NCBI GenBank assembly: GCA_022821145.1
Contig: JAJEEE010000064.1
Location: forward strand, 166,690 to 230,689
Length of the DNA stretch: 64,000 nucleotides
From: Acidobacteriota bacterium
GTDB lineage: Bacteria > Acidobacteriota > Terriglobia > 20CM-2-55-15
Direction of reading: 5' to 3'
The number at the start of each line of letters is the position of its first letter. Position 1 is the stretch's first letter. The notes under the pieces were generated by a model, which was given only the letters and a program-made list of their open reading frames with translations, ran no database searches and was not told the DNA's origin. Positions 27,676 through 37,331 of the stretch are shown here, one piece after another. The position numbers and the translations under genes were made by a program.

Positions 27676-29118
27676 CTATGCGGTCGGCGACACGCTCACG
27701 ACCTGGGCTTCCATGTAGCTCTTCAAGCCCAGGGCGGCGTACTCGCGGCCGAGGCCGGACTCCTTGGCGCCGCCGAACGGCGTCGTGGCGTCGGGAATCG
27801 TATGCCGGTTCACCGACGCCGTGCCCACCTCCAGCCGTGCGGCCACCTCGGCGCCGCGCTCGACGTCCCTCGTCCACACCGAACCGCTGAGCCCGTATCG
27901 CGTGTCGTTGGCCCGGCGCACCGCGTCGTCGACGTCGGAGTACTTCAGGACGGGCAGGATCGGGCCGAAGGGTTCCTCCACGACCAGGCGCGCGTCGTCG
28001 GCGATGTCGGCGACGATCGTCGGCTCCATGAAGTAGCCGCCGCCTTCCGGCACGCGGCCGCCGGCCACGATCCGGGCGCCGCGCCGCCGCGTGTCCTCGA
28101 GGATGCCCTTCACGCGCTCATATTGCGCCCGGTTCTGGATGGGCCCCATCCCGACGCTCTCGTCGGCGCCGTCGCCGATCGTGACCGACCGCGCGATCCG
28201 GGCCAGCGCCTCGCACATCCGCTCGTACATCGACTCGGGGACGTAGAGGCGCTTGATGGCCGTGCAGATCTGGCCGCAGTTGGCGAAGGCGGCGCGGTAG
28301 ATCGGTTCGGCCACGGCGTCCGGATCGACGTCGTCCAGGACGATGGCGGGGTCGTTGCCCCCCAGCTCCAGCGTCACGCGCTTCAGGTTGGAGGCGGCGG
28401 CCTCGACGACCTTCTTGCCCGTCGCGACCGAGCCCGTGAACGAGATCTTGTCGATGCCCGGATGCGCCGTCATCCATCCGCCGAGCGCGTCGCCTCCGGC
28501 GATGACGTTCAGGACCCCGGCGGGCAGCACGCTCGCGGCGATCTCGCCCATCTTCAGCGTCGCCAGCGGCGTGTAGGGCGACGGCTTCTGGATGGCCGTG
28601 TTGCCCGTGTAGAGCGCTTGCGCGATCCGGCCGACGGCGATGCCGACGGGCACGTTCCATGGCGTGATGATCCCGATCACGCCGAGCGGGCGGTAACGCA
28701 GCTCGACGCGCCGGGACGCGTCCTCGCGGAGGACTTCGCCGGCCACCTCGATCGACGCCAGACGTTCGATCTGGCGCGGCACGAAGGCGAGCTCCTTGCG
28801 GCACTCCGCCAGCGTCTTGCCCTGCTCCTTCACCAGGATCCCGGCCAGCGCCTCCGCGCTTTCGCCCATCGCGCGGGCGAAACGGCCCAGCACGGCGCGG
28901 CGGTCCTCGAACGACCGCGCCGCCCATTCCGGAAAGGCGCGCCGCGCGGCGGCGACGGCCGTGTCCAGATCGGCCTCCGAGGCGTCGGGGCAACGCGCGA
29001 ACACGGCGCCGGTCGCCGGGTTGACGACGTCGATGGCCGCGTCGCCTCCGACTGCGTGTCCGTCGATGGTGTGGGTGAAATCTCCCGGGACCGCGGCGGA
29101 GGCGGACTCCGTCGTCAC
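27676..29118 (-). CDS. NAD(P)-dependent aldehyde dehydrogenase
   Basis: A 480-residue ALDH-superfamily enzyme oxidising an aldehyde to the acid. It has IITPWNVPVGIAVGRIAQAL, ISFTGSVATGKKVVEAAA, the general-base Glu in VTLELGGNDPAIV, the catalytic Cys in FANCGQICTAIKRLYV, and VVEEPFGPILPVLKY. The frame stays open to 29481, but the GTG at 29118 gives a normal N-terminus and overlaps the stop of the upstream membrane-protein gene. The substrate is unknown. Confidence 0.92.
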   Translation of the reverse strand: MTTESASAAVPGDFTHTIDGHAVGGDAAIDVVNPATGAVFARCPDASEADLDTAVAAARRAFPEWAARSFEDRRAVLGRFARAMGESAEALAGILVKEQGKTLAECRKELAFVPRQIERLASIEVAGEVLREDASRRVELRYRPLGVIGIITPWNVPVGIAVGRIAQALYTGNTAIQKPSPYTPLATLKMGEIAASVLPAGVLNVIAGGDALGGWMTAHPGIDKISFTGSVATGKKVVEAAASNLKRVTLELGGNDPAIVLDDVDPDAVAEPIYRAAFANCGQICTAIKRLYVPESMYERMCEALARIARSVTIGDGADESVGMGPIQNRAQYERVKGILEDTRRRGARIVAGGRVPEGGGYFMEPTIVADIADDARLVVEEPFGPILPVLKYSDVDDAVRRANDTRYGLSGSVWTRDVERGAEVAARLEVGTASVNRHTIPDATTPFGGAKESGLGREYAALGLKSYMEAQVVSVSPTA

Positions 29119-29645
29119 GCCGCCGCCTTCCTGCCGATCAACACCGCGGCGAAACCCGGCAGGAACGCGACGTTCCACGACCCGAAATGCACCAGGTAAT
29201 CCCAGCCGGCGGGATCGAACGGCATCCAGATGCCGGAGATCAGGTAGAACCCGAAACCCGACAACACGCCGGCCGCCAAGCCCCGGCCCACGACCGCACG
29301 GGCCCGGACGCGCCGGTGAACGAGGCCGTCGAGCGCGGCCAACGCGAGCCACATTCCGAACCAGACGCCCAGCATCGTCGCCGCGAATCCGGTTACGGGC
29401 GCCAGGACATAGAAACACGCGGTCACCAGCAGGCCGGTCGCCGCCCCGGCCACGGCGCCGAAAACGGCACGGCCCGCCCAAAGGCCGAGGACCAAGCCGA
29501 TGGCCAGGAACAGCAACGCGCCGTGCGTCATGCCGTAGACCACGCGGTGGCCGGGCACCCAGGCGGCCCAGACCCAGTCCCCCAGCGTGCTGACGGCCGC
29601 TATGGCCAGAGTGCTGCCGATCGTCTCGCGAAGTCCGGTGGGCAT
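29115..29645 (-). CDS. Multi-pass membrane protein of unknown function
   Basis: A 176-residue protein with five or six predicted membrane helices (for example IGSTLAIAAVSTLGDWVWAA, GALLFLAIGLVLGLWAGRAV, ATMLGVWFGMWLALAALDGL, SWNVAFLPGFAAVLIG). I do not recognise the family. It is encoded just after a propeller gene and overlaps the aldehyde dehydrogenase start by four bases, so the two are co-translated. Confidence 0.75.
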   Translation of the reverse strand: MPTGLRETIGSTLAIAAVSTLGDWVWAAWVPGHRVVYGMTHGALLFLAIGLVLGLWAGRAVFGAVAGAATGLLVTACFYVLAPVTGFAATMLGVWFGMWLALAALDGLVHRRVRARAVVGRGLAAGVLSGFGFYLISGIWMPFDPAGWDYLVHFGSWNVAFLPGFAAVLIGRKAAA

Positions 29646-29662
29646 CGTTCGACTCCTTGTCC

Positions 29663-30985
29663 CTACTGCTCCGCGATCGCGTACAGGTGGCGGTAGCCGC
29701 GCAGGTAGATCTCGCCGTCAGCCAGCGCCGGCGACGCGTCGAAGCCGTCGTCCAGCGTGTTCTCGGCCAGCACCTCGAACCGGTCCCCGTGCGCGATCAC
29801 CAGCGTCGTGCCTTCGCGCCCGGCGAAATACACCCGCCCGTCGGCGCCGACGGGCGAAGCGAATACGTTGGGCACCGCCGTCAGCCGCTGCAGGCCGTAG
29901 TGCGGCTCCCCGGTCGCGGCGTCGAAGACCGAGAGGATTCCGGAGTTGGACTTCAGGAAGTAGAGCACGCCGTCGTAGAGCAGCGGCGAGGGCACATAGG
30001 GCGTGTCGCGGTCCAGCTCCCACAGGATCGCGCCCGTTCCGGTGATGTCGCCGGAGGCCGCGTCCAGATCGACGGCCTTGAGGTCGTTCCCGCGGAACCC
30101 GCTCATCGCGATCAGGACGTTGTCGGGCGTGACCACCGGCGACGGGATCGGGTTCATCGTCAGCCCGTCGCTCTCCCAGACGATGCCGCCGGTCTCGAGG
30201 TCGTAGCTCCGAAGCCGATCCATGCCGGGAACGACCACTTGCGCGCGCCCGTTCGCCTCGACGACCAGGGGCGTGGCCCAGGTGTCGATCTCGTCGCGGT
30301 CCGCACGCCACAGTTCCGCTCCAGTGTTCTTGTCCAGCGCCACGACGAACGACTGCCCGCCAATGTGATCCCAGACGATCACGAGCGTGTCCTCATGGAG
30401 CGCCGGCGTCGAGCCTTCGCCGAACTGGTTCCGCATGGCCTTGTCGCCCAGGTCGGTCTCCCACAACCGGTTGCCGTCCATGTCGTAGGCGTACAGGCCG
30501 CGCGACTCGAAATAGGCAAAGATGTGCTCGCCGTCGGTCACGACCGAGCTGGAGGCCCAGGTTCCGTTGTCGGTGTGCGCCGCCTCGTGGGGCTCCTCCT
30601 CGCGCACCGTGTCCTGCCATGCGATGCCGCCGTCGGAGCGGCGGATGGCCATCACCACGAAACGGTGGACGCCGCGAGGACGCAGGCCGCCGCGCGGCGC
30701 GTGCGAGGCCTCTCCCTCCACGCCGACCGGAACGGCGGTCATCAGGTAGACCCGATCCCCCCAGACGACCGGCGAACCGGTACCGCGGCCGGGTATCTCG
30801 ACCTTCCAGCGAATGTTGTCGTCCTCGCTCCAGGTCACGGGCGGGCGCGCCGTGCGGGACACGCCGGACGCTTCCGGACCGCGCCACTGGCCCCAGTTCC
30901 GGTCCGCTTCGCCCTGGCGGGCGGCGGCCGCCGGGGTCGAGACGCCCAGGACGGCCGATACGATGACGATGTGTACGTGTTTCAC
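29663..30985 (-). CDS. Secreted PQQ-like beta-propeller protein (WRGP type)
   Basis: A 440-residue exported propeller (signal peptide HIVIVSAVLGVSTPAAAA). The mature protein begins NWGQWRGPEASGVS, the WRGP motif shared by four other propellers here, and contains repeated W/A-x-D-G-x-x-Y blades (PSPLLYDGVLYFLKSN, ASPALADGEIYLRGY). The fold is that of PQQ enzymes and BamB, but no metal-ligand set is obvious, so enzymatic activity is doubtful. The GTG start follows a GGAGAGGTGGA ribosome binding site. Confidence 0.85.
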   Translation of the reverse strand: MKHVHIVIVSAVLGVSTPAAAARQGEADRNWGQWRGPEASGVSRTARPPVTWSEDDNIRWKVEIPGRGTGSPVVWGDRVYLMTAVPVGVEGEASHAPRGGLRPRGVHRFVVMAIRRSDGGIAWQDTVREEEPHEAAHTDNGTWASSSVVTDGEHIFAYFESRGLYAYDMDGNRLWETDLGDKAMRNQFGEGSTPALHEDTLVIVWDHIGGQSFVVALDKNTGAELWRADRDEIDTWATPLVVEANGRAQVVVPGMDRLRSYDLETGGIVWESDGLTMNPIPSPVVTPDNVLIAMSGFRGNDLKAVDLDAASGDITGTGAILWELDRDTPYVPSPLLYDGVLYFLKSNSGILSVFDAATGEPHYGLQRLTAVPNVFASPVGADGRVYFAGREGTTLVIAHGDRFEVLAENTLDDGFDASPALADGEIYLRGYRHLYAIAEQ

Positions 30986-31070
30986 TCCACCTCTCCCTCG
31001 GATCGCGACGAGCGGGCGGGGGCCGCAGTATATCAGCCGCCGGCGCGCGCTCGTCGCTGTACGACCGCGG

Positions 31071-32810
31071 CTATTCCCCCAGCGCGAACAGCCAGACGGC
31101 GCCGCCTTCCGGAATCGGCGGGTACTCGCCCGGGTAGTTCGCGTTCAGACGCGCCTGGACCCCTCGGGAATCGACGCCCCACCCGGACTGGATGGCGATG
31201 TACTGCACGCCGTCGAGCTCGAACGTGGACGGCGGCGCCAGGATGCCGGAGTTGGTCGGCCATTCCCAGAGGATCTCTCCGGTCGCGGCGTCGAATGCGT
31301 GCAGCTTGCGGTCGTTGGTGCCCCCGGTGAACACGAGTCCGCCGGCCGTGGAAAGCATCCCGCCCCAGTTGGGAGACCGGGGCCACTCGTGAACCCAGAC
31401 CTCCTCGCCCGTGTCCACGTTCCACGCCTGCACCTCGCCGAAGTGGTCCGCGCCCTCGCGGATGTAGCTCTCGAGCCGGACGCCGGTGAAGCCGCGTCCG
31501 GGCACGTATTCCACCTCGACGCCGGTCGAGATCTGGCAGAAGTTCTCGTTCGCCGGAATGTAGATCATGCGCGTCTGGGGGTTGAACGCGATCGGCGGCC
31601 AGTTCTTCCCGCCGTGAAGCGCCGGGCAGTAGGACGCCTGCTTCCCCGTCTCGGGCTTGTGGTCCATGTCGATCTCGGGCCGACCCGTGACCGGGTCCAC
31701 GCTCAGGAAGACGTCCTGATAGACGTAGGGCGTCGCTTCCACGAAGCCGATCGGGCCGTCGGTGCGTTCCAGGAACCAGATGTAGCCGTTGCGCGCGACA
31801 TTGATCAGGCCGCGGACCGTCTCGCCTCCGCGTTCGTAGTCGACGAGCACGGGCGGCGACACCTCGTCCCAATCCCAGGCGCCGTTCGGATGGTACTGGT
31901 GATGGCCCCGGATCTGGCCCGTCGCAGCGTCCAGCGCCACGACCGATGTCGAGTACAGGTTGTCGCCCGGACGCTGGTCGCCCATCCACGGGCCCCCGTT
32001 GCCGGTCCCCCAGTACGCCAGGTTCGTTTCGGGATCGTAGTTGCCCGTGACCCAGATCGACGCACCGCCGGTGCGCCAGGCGTCCGTGTCCTGCGGCCAG
32101 GTCTCGAACCCCGGCTCGCCGGGCCCGGGTACCATGAACGTCCGCCAGATCTCCTCGCCGTTCTCGGGATCGAACCCCGCGACGAAGCCGCGGATGCCGC
32201 GTTCCCCGCCCGAGGCGCCGACCATCACGACGCCGTCGGCGACGAGCGGGGCGAGCGTCGAGTAGTAGCCGGCCGAGTTGTCGGCGAACGTGGTTTCCCA
32301 CAGCTCGTCCCCGGTGACCGCGTCCAGGGCGACCACGACGGCCTGACCGCCCACCACGTAGACCCGGTCGTCGTAAAGCGCGACCCCGCGGTTGGTCTCA
32401 TGCGGCACGGCCGAGCCCTCGGGACGCAGGTTGCGGTAGCGCCAGAGTTCGTTTCCCGTGCGCACGTCGATCGCGATCACCTGGTTTCGGGGCGTGGACA
32501 CGTACATGACGCCGCTGTTGACGAGGGGCGGCGCCTCGTGGCCGCTCGTCTCGCCCGTCCCGAACGTCCAGACGGGACGGAGGCGGCCGACGTTCTCGGT
32601 CGTGATCTGATCCAGCGGGCTGTATCCCCAGCCGTCGTAGGTGCGGCGGATCATCAGCCAGTCGCCGTCGGCCGGATTCCTGAGCCGTTCGTCGGTCACC
32701 GGCTCGTAATCGATGTCCGGCGCCTGCGCCGCCGCGCCGGCGGCCGCGCCGCCGAGCAGCGCTCCGATGAGAACGCCCAACGTCCTGGGTGACTTCGTCA
32801 CAACCGCCAT
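31071..32810 (-). CDS. PQQ-dependent alcohol dehydrogenase-type quinoprotein with lanthanide-type metal site
   Basis: A 579-residue periplasmic eight-bladed quinoprotein (signal peptide ending GAAAQA). The metal/PQQ site is complete: Glu203 in GASGGERGIRG, Asn271 in WGTGNGG, catalytic Asp313 and, two residues later, Asp315 in AWDWDEVSPP. The extra Asp is the feature used to separate lanthanide-dependent (XoxF/PedH-type) from calcium-dependent enzymes. The vicinal disulfide found in many family members is absent, and there is no cytochrome domain, so electrons must leave through another carrier. A GGAGGTG site precedes the ATG. A DoxX gene lies 37 bases upstream on the same strand. Confidence 0.88.
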   Translation of the reverse strand: MAVVTKSPRTLGVLIGALLGGAAAGAAAQAPDIDYEPVTDERLRNPADGDWLMIRRTYDGWGYSPLDQITTENVGRLRPVWTFGTGETSGHEAPPLVNSGVMYVSTPRNQVIAIDVRTGNELWRYRNLRPEGSAVPHETNRGVALYDDRVYVVGGQAVVVALDAVTGDELWETTFADNSAGYYSTLAPLVADGVVMVGASGGERGIRGFVAGFDPENGEEIWRTFMVPGPGEPGFETWPQDTDAWRTGGASIWVTGNYDPETNLAYWGTGNGGPWMGDQRPGDNLYSTSVVALDAATGQIRGHHQYHPNGAWDWDEVSPPVLVDYERGGETVRGLINVARNGYIWFLERTDGPIGFVEATPYVYQDVFLSVDPVTGRPEIDMDHKPETGKQASYCPALHGGKNWPPIAFNPQTRMIYIPANENFCQISTGVEVEYVPGRGFTGVRLESYIREGADHFGEVQAWNVDTGEEVWVHEWPRSPNWGGMLSTAGGLVFTGGTNDRKLHAFDAATGEILWEWPTNSGILAPPSTFELDGVQYIAIQSGWGVDSRGVQARLNANYPGEYPPIPEGGAVWLFALGE

Positions 32811-32847
32811 GCTGCACCTCCCGGGCCGGACGCCCGTGCTCGGAGTC

Positions 32848-33255
32848 TCAGGCGCTCCGGCGCCGCGACGCCAGCCAACTGTCGATGCTGAACGCGCCGG
32901 AACCCCGGGCCGCGATCAACAGGAAGCCGAAACACAACGCGACGGTGATCTCGCTTCCGTTCATGATCGGCAGCCAGCCCTGGCCGCGTTGCAGATGGAA
33001 ATAGAAGTACGCGGTGGCCATCTCCCCGCTGGCGATGAACGCCGCCCACGGCGTGAACAGGCCGATCATGATCAGCGTTCCCAGCGTGATTTCCAGCAGT
33101 CCCGCCACCCCCTGCAACGATGTCAGGGGCACCGGCCCGAGCTGGTTGAACCAGCCGAAGAGCCACTGCGGACCATGGCACCAGTAGAGGAATCCCAGCA
33201 CGATCCGCATGGCGGGATAGATGCAGCCTTCGTAGCGGCCAAGAAAACGTTGCAT
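32848..33255 (-). CDS. DoxX family membrane protein
   Basis: A 135-residue protein with four membrane helices: MRIVLGFLYWCHGPQWLFGW, LTSLQGVAGLLEITLGTLIM, FIASGEMATAYFYFHL and SEITVALCFGFLLIAA. These match the DoxX family, where members may act as quinone-linked or redox-partner membrane subunits. The following quinoprotein dehydrogenase gene makes a functional link attractive but unproven. Confidence 0.87.
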   Translation of the reverse strand: MQRFLGRYEGCIYPAMRIVLGFLYWCHGPQWLFGWFNQLGPVPLTSLQGVAGLLEITLGTLIMIGLFTPWAAFIASGEMATAYFYFHLQRGQGWLPIMNGSEITVALCFGFLLIAARGSGAFSIDSWLASRRRSA

Positions 33256-33368
33256 GCGCGCCCCTCCTCGTCGAACGGGAGTTTACGGGAGCCGGCGACG
33301 GCCCTCCGTGAGGCCAACGATAGTCACACGCGCCAGCGGCGGTCAATCACAAGGAGCCGATCGCGGCA

Positions 33369-35804
33369 TCAATACTCCGACCGGAGATCCGAAACCGCGC
33401 CGCGCAGACTCAAACGTCCGACCGAGACCATCGTCGCCACGATGACGCCGACGACCACGATGCCGCACGCCACCAGATACGGAAAACCATCGCCGGCCGG
33501 AAGCTGCAGTTCCGTCGGCACGTTCGTGTAGACCATCGTCGAAAGCCACCAGCCGAACGCGACCCATATCGGCAGCCATTTCAATCGATACAGCGCGACG
33601 ACACGAACGATGTTCCACCACGATGCGCCCAGGGCCACACGGATCGCCATCTCCCGCTCCCGCTGACGCACTTCGCAGCTCATGACGCCCACGATCCCGA
33701 CGACCGCCAGCAAAACCGCGACTACCGACGCCCCGCCGACGAGCATGGCCACTATCCCAAGTGCCACAGACTCCGCTTCCAATTCCGATCCCAACGCGGA
33801 CACCTGAAACGATTCCTGGGGCCAGACTTCGCGCATCGCCCTCATTGTCGACTGAACGTAGGCCGCCGCCGGCCCATCGAAGCGTACGAGGAAGCGCCAC
33901 CCGAAGAGCGGCGCGGTCAAGTCGGCTCCCACGGGTTGTGCGGACAGCCGATATACGATCGATCCGTCGTTGGCGCCCCATGAAGAACGTATCGGCTGGT
34001 TCTCACTGATCGCGACGATCTGAAACGCCTCGTCCGGCGTCGACACCAGACCGCCCAGGGCGCCCCCATCCGGAAACAACTCCGACGCCAACCTCTCGGA
34101 AACGACCACCGGAGCCACCGGCGCGCCGCCGGCCGGAACTTGTTCCGGTACGTCGCCGGCGACAATGTCGATGCCGAGCGTCGCGAAATACGCCGGCGAC
34201 ACGACCGAGTTCAGCACGCCGTCCATCGGCTCCGGATCGACGACCTGCAGCAGCTCGCCGTCGGCGGTAAGCGGTCGTTCCCGGGCGAACGCGATCGCCT
34301 CGGTCCCGGGGACGCTGGCGAGCGTCTGTTCGGCGGTGGTGACATCCATCCGCCGCGTGAGGCTCACCTCGGCCACGCGTTCCAGCGGCAAGTCCGGCCA
34401 CTGCAGACGGTCGTTGACCTGCATCAAGAGCACCACGCCCGTCACCGGCAGGATGCAAACGGCGATTTGCACGGCCAACAACCCGTTTCGAATGCGGCCG
34501 CTTGTCCGATCGACGGTCATGTGTTGGCCCGCGACGACGGGACGGCTCCCCGGCCGCACGGCCTCGAAAGCGGGCGAAAGCCCGGACATGAACACGACGG
34601 CGCCGCTGCTCACCGCGAGAAACACGAACAGGCGCCAATCCGGTTCCAACAACCGTTCCGCGACAATGGGATCCAGCGCCGTGAGACCCCGTATCGCGGA
34701 CAGAACCGCCGTCGTCAGACAGACGGCGGCCAGGACCGCAAAGACAACCAGCACGCTGTGCTCGACGAGGAGTTGGCGGAGCAACCGGAGCGGCGTCGCG
34801 CCCAGCGCCCGACGGACGGACATTTCCGCCCGGCGGGCGATGGCGCGTCCCAGCAACATGCTGGATACGTTCATGCACGCCAGGCCGACTATGATGGCCG
34901 GGAAGAACAACGGGATGGCCAAGACCCAGGCCGGGACCGTCGCAAAGCTCCATGCCGAACCGTCGGTGAGCGCTACGGATTCATCCGGCTCGACAATCCC
35001 CAACTGCCGGGTCAGCAGCCGCAACTCCGCCGTTCCGTCGGTCCGCGAGTAGGAATCGGCCAACCTCCCGAACAGTTCCAGAAACACGCGATCCTCGGTC
35101 GCCACGTCGAGCGGGCGCGTGCGGGGTTGGCCCGGAGGCGGAAACCGAACGGGCAGCGTCAGGCGAATGTCCGGGTCGTTGGCCAGGCGGTCCGCCAGAG
35201 TATACGGAAGCCAGAGGTCGGGCTGGAACAGGGAGTACATGCGCCCGGCGACGCCGATGACGGTCAATGCCTGCCCGCCGAAACGCACGGACTGACCGAC
35301 GATGTCGGGTTCCGCCCCGAAGCGCGTTCTCCACAGACTCTCGCTCAGGACCGCGGCCGGACGCGTGAGAGCGCAGTCGCCGGGTTCGAAGAGACGGCCG
35401 GCGAGCGCCCGCGCGTTGAAGACTCCGAAGTAGTTGCAACTGATCAGGCCGCCGGACGCATCTTCGGCGTCGTTCAACGAAGCGTCCGCCGGGAAAATCG
35501 ACTTTGCGGCCAAAGCCTGGACAGTCTGCAATCGCTCCGACAGCGCCGCGTACTCGCGCGGAGACACTCGGACACCGAAGGCCCGGGTCGCGCGAACCGC
35601 GAAGAAGGACGACGCATCACCCGCTACGGGCGGCGCGAATATGAACGCGTTGACGATCGCGAACACGGCCATCGTCGCCGACAGCCCGACCGCCAGGGTG
35701 GCGATCGCCGTGATGGAGAGCCACGGCCGTTCGACCAACCGCCGCAAACCGATGCGCAGAGCGCCTTGTGTGGGTTCTATCGCTGGAAACATGGGGTGAA
35801 CCAC
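33369..35804 (-). CDS. Orphan FtsX/MacB-type permease (ADOP family)
   Basis: An 811-residue permease with two FtsX units. The N-terminal helix (LSITAIATLAVGLSATMAVFAI) leads into a MacB-type periplasmic domain. The first FtsX unit (about residues 280-420) has MSVRRALGATPLRLLRQLL, and the second (about 690-800) has EMAIRVALGASWWNIVR; these repeated ALGA motifs contact an ATPase. Double orphan permeases like this without a nearby ATPase gene are characteristic of Acidobacteria. No ABC ATPase is adjacent; the nearest is at 45001. The start is GTG 35804 or ATG 35792. Confidence 0.88.
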   Translation of the reverse strand: MVHPMFPAIEPTQGALRIGLRRLVERPWLSITAIATLAVGLSATMAVFAIVNAFIFAPPVAGDASSFFAVRATRAFGVRVSPREYAALSERLQTVQALAAKSIFPADASLNDAEDASGGLISCNYFGVFNARALAGRLFEPGDCALTRPAAVLSESLWRTRFGAEPDIVGQSVRFGGQALTVIGVAGRMYSLFQPDLWLPYTLADRLANDPDIRLTLPVRFPPPGQPRTRPLDVATEDRVFLELFGRLADSYSRTDGTAELRLLTRQLGIVEPDESVALTDGSAWSFATVPAWVLAIPLFFPAIIVGLACMNVSSMLLGRAIARRAEMSVRRALGATPLRLLRQLLVEHSVLVVFAVLAAVCLTTAVLSAIRGLTALDPIVAERLLEPDWRLFVFLAVSSGAVVFMSGLSPAFEAVRPGSRPVVAGQHMTVDRTSGRIRNGLLAVQIAVCILPVTGVVLLMQVNDRLQWPDLPLERVAEVSLTRRMDVTTAEQTLASVPGTEAIAFARERPLTADGELLQVVDPEPMDGVLNSVVSPAYFATLGIDIVAGDVPEQVPAGGAPVAPVVVSERLASELFPDGGALGGLVSTPDEAFQIVAISENQPIRSSWGANDGSIVYRLSAQPVGADLTAPLFGWRFLVRFDGPAAAYVQSTMRAMREVWPQESFQVSALGSELEAESVALGIVAMLVGGASVVAVLLAVVGIVGVMSCEVRQREREMAIRVALGASWWNIVRVVALYRLKWLPIWVAFGWWLSTMVYTNVPTELQLPAGDGFPYLVACGIVVVGVIVATMVSVGRLSLRGAVSDLRSEY

Positions 35805-35940
35805 GTCCGCCAGGGCAGCGGACCGTCCGTGCGAGACCCGCGTTGCACAGCGGTATTAGATGACGGGACCCGAGCCGTGTCAATCGTCGGGCGGAGAGCC
35901 ACTCCCGCAGTCGGCATGGGCTGCGGGAGCCAGGTCGAAG

Positions 35941-36714
35941 CTACTGAAAATCCGGGGTCAGCGACTGGCCCTCCGCGTCGATCGCGTGGAAATCGTTCTG
36001 CGAGCAGATGTACTCGATCTGTTCCCACGTGCGGTCGCGGCGGAAGGCATGGGTCCGGCGCCAAGGCCGGGCCAGCACGTTCGGATCCTCGAACGTGAAC
36101 TCCAGGTGCAGCCGGTCGGGATCGTCCGGATCCAGGTAGATGCGCTCCGTGATGGTCAGCGCGTCGCTGTTGGCGATGCCGGCGAGCCCCAGCCGCTGCC
36201 CGGCCTGCGTGCCGACGGTGGTCACGACCAGCGTATCGCCTTCCCACCGGCCCACCGAGTAGCCGAAGTAGTTGGGGTCCACCGCGTCGCGGTCCGGCAG
36301 CGGGCGGCCGTCGGTGAAGATGCGGCGGACCTGCATCAGGGCTTCCTGGACGACGGTGACCTTGCCCGGGGTGAACAGGAACTCCAGGCTGTAGGGGAAC
36401 GTCATGAACGCCGGCATGCCGTCGGGCTCGCAGTTGTTGGCCGTCTCCGGGATCTCGTACGTGGGATCCGCGGCCAGGCGCGCCCGGTGCGTCTCGTAGA
36501 CTTCCCGGGCCTCGCCGACGAGCACGGGGTCGTCGCCCCCCACCTGGCCGAAGGCCGGGAACCACAGGCCGCGCCAGTCGGGCAAGGCGTCCAGCTCGGC
36601 GTAACTGACGTTCTCGGCGTGGGCGGGAAAGACGGGGCGGTCGTCCTGGGCGGAGGCGGAGCCGGCATTCAGGCCGACGGAGACGATCGCCGCTACGGAT
36701 GCGATGGTTTTCAT
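35941..36714 (-). CDS. Secreted protein with SVGRW domain, partner of DUF6152
   Basis: A 257-residue exported protein (signal peptide KTIASVAAIVSVGLNAGSAS). The mature part has WRGLWFPAFGQVGG, a CEPDGMPAFM segment, YSVGRWEGDTLVVTTVG and RIYLDPDDPDRLHLEFTFED. The same middle motif appears in the fusion protein at 52584-53633 downstream of a DUF6152 domain, and here the gene lies 25 bases after a separate DUF6152 gene. The function is unknown. The ATG at 36714 is chosen because it starts the signal peptide; the frame is open to 36843. Confidence 0.75.
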   Translation of the reverse strand: MKTIASVAAIVSVGLNAGSASAQDDRPVFPAHAENVSYAELDALPDWRGLWFPAFGQVGGDDPVLVGEAREVYETHRARLAADPTYEIPETANNCEPDGMPAFMTFPYSLEFLFTPGKVTVVQEALMQVRRIFTDGRPLPDRDAVDPNYFGYSVGRWEGDTLVVTTVGTQAGQRLGLAGIANSDALTITERIYLDPDDPDRLHLEFTFEDPNVLARPWRRTHAFRRDRTWEQIEYICSQNDFHAIDAEGQSLTPDFQ

Positions 36715-36739
36715 GATCGTGTCCACCCAGCGCGTCCCG

Positions 36740-37144
36740 TCAGTTGCCTTCCCGGCAGACCTGCTGCGCGCCGACGTCGCAGAGGAGCTGGCCGCCAGGC
36801 ATCCTCGCGGTGTAGAAGCGTCCGCCGGGGGTGCCGTCGGCATAGGGACTCACGGTGAACTCGATCTCGTCGCCGACCCGGAACGTGTTCATGGTCATGC
36901 CGAGGCGGGTCAGGTGGACGACGCTGGTCAACTCGATGCCCCAGCGCACGGATTCGCCGTCGTCGCCGGGCACGTCCACTTCCACCCACACGTGCGGGTT
37001 GGTCCATTGGACCTCGGCGACCGTCCCCTCGATGGTGACCTTCCGCGACTGGTCGAACATCGCGAAGGAGTGGTGGCCGAAGGCAGCCGACGCCGAAGCC
37101 AGCATCAGCGCCGCCGACGGAAGGGCGATCGCGCGTCTCATCAT
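36740..37144 (-). CDS. DUF6152 family secreted protein
   Basis: A 134-residue exported protein: signal peptide (RAIALPSAALMLASASAAFG), HHSFAMFDQSRKVTIEGTVA, then VQWTNPHVWVEVDV and RVGDEIEFTVSPYADG, the DUF6152 pattern. Its C-terminus carries two cysteines (LLCDVGAQQVC) that could form a disulfide. It precedes the SVGRW-domain gene on the same strand; the fused arrangement at 52584 supports a joint role. Confidence 0.82.
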   Translation of the reverse strand: MMRRAIALPSAALMLASASAAFGHHSFAMFDQSRKVTIEGTVAEVQWTNPHVWVEVDVPGDDGESVRWGIELTSVVHLTRLGMTMNTFRVGDEIEFTVSPYADGTPGGRFYTARMPGGQLLCDVGAQQVCREGN

Positions 37145-37331
37145 GGTCCACTCGTTCCTGGCGTCTCCGGTCCTGAATCGAACGGCGGCAGGATAGCCGG
37201 AACGGCCCGGAGTTTGAAGGGGAAAAAAGCCCCCTGCCGGGGTCGAGGCCCGGCTGCGGCGTTCTCCGAGCCGCCGCATCGGACCGCATCATTGCGGAAC
37301 GCAAGCCGCGGGCCGCGGCCGGGGGCCGGGC

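Noticed and set aside
28118..28993. 291-codon minus-strand frame inside the aldehyde dehydrogenase gene
   Set aside because: Alternate frame of the same strand; the aldehyde dehydrogenase frame carries all catalytic motifs.
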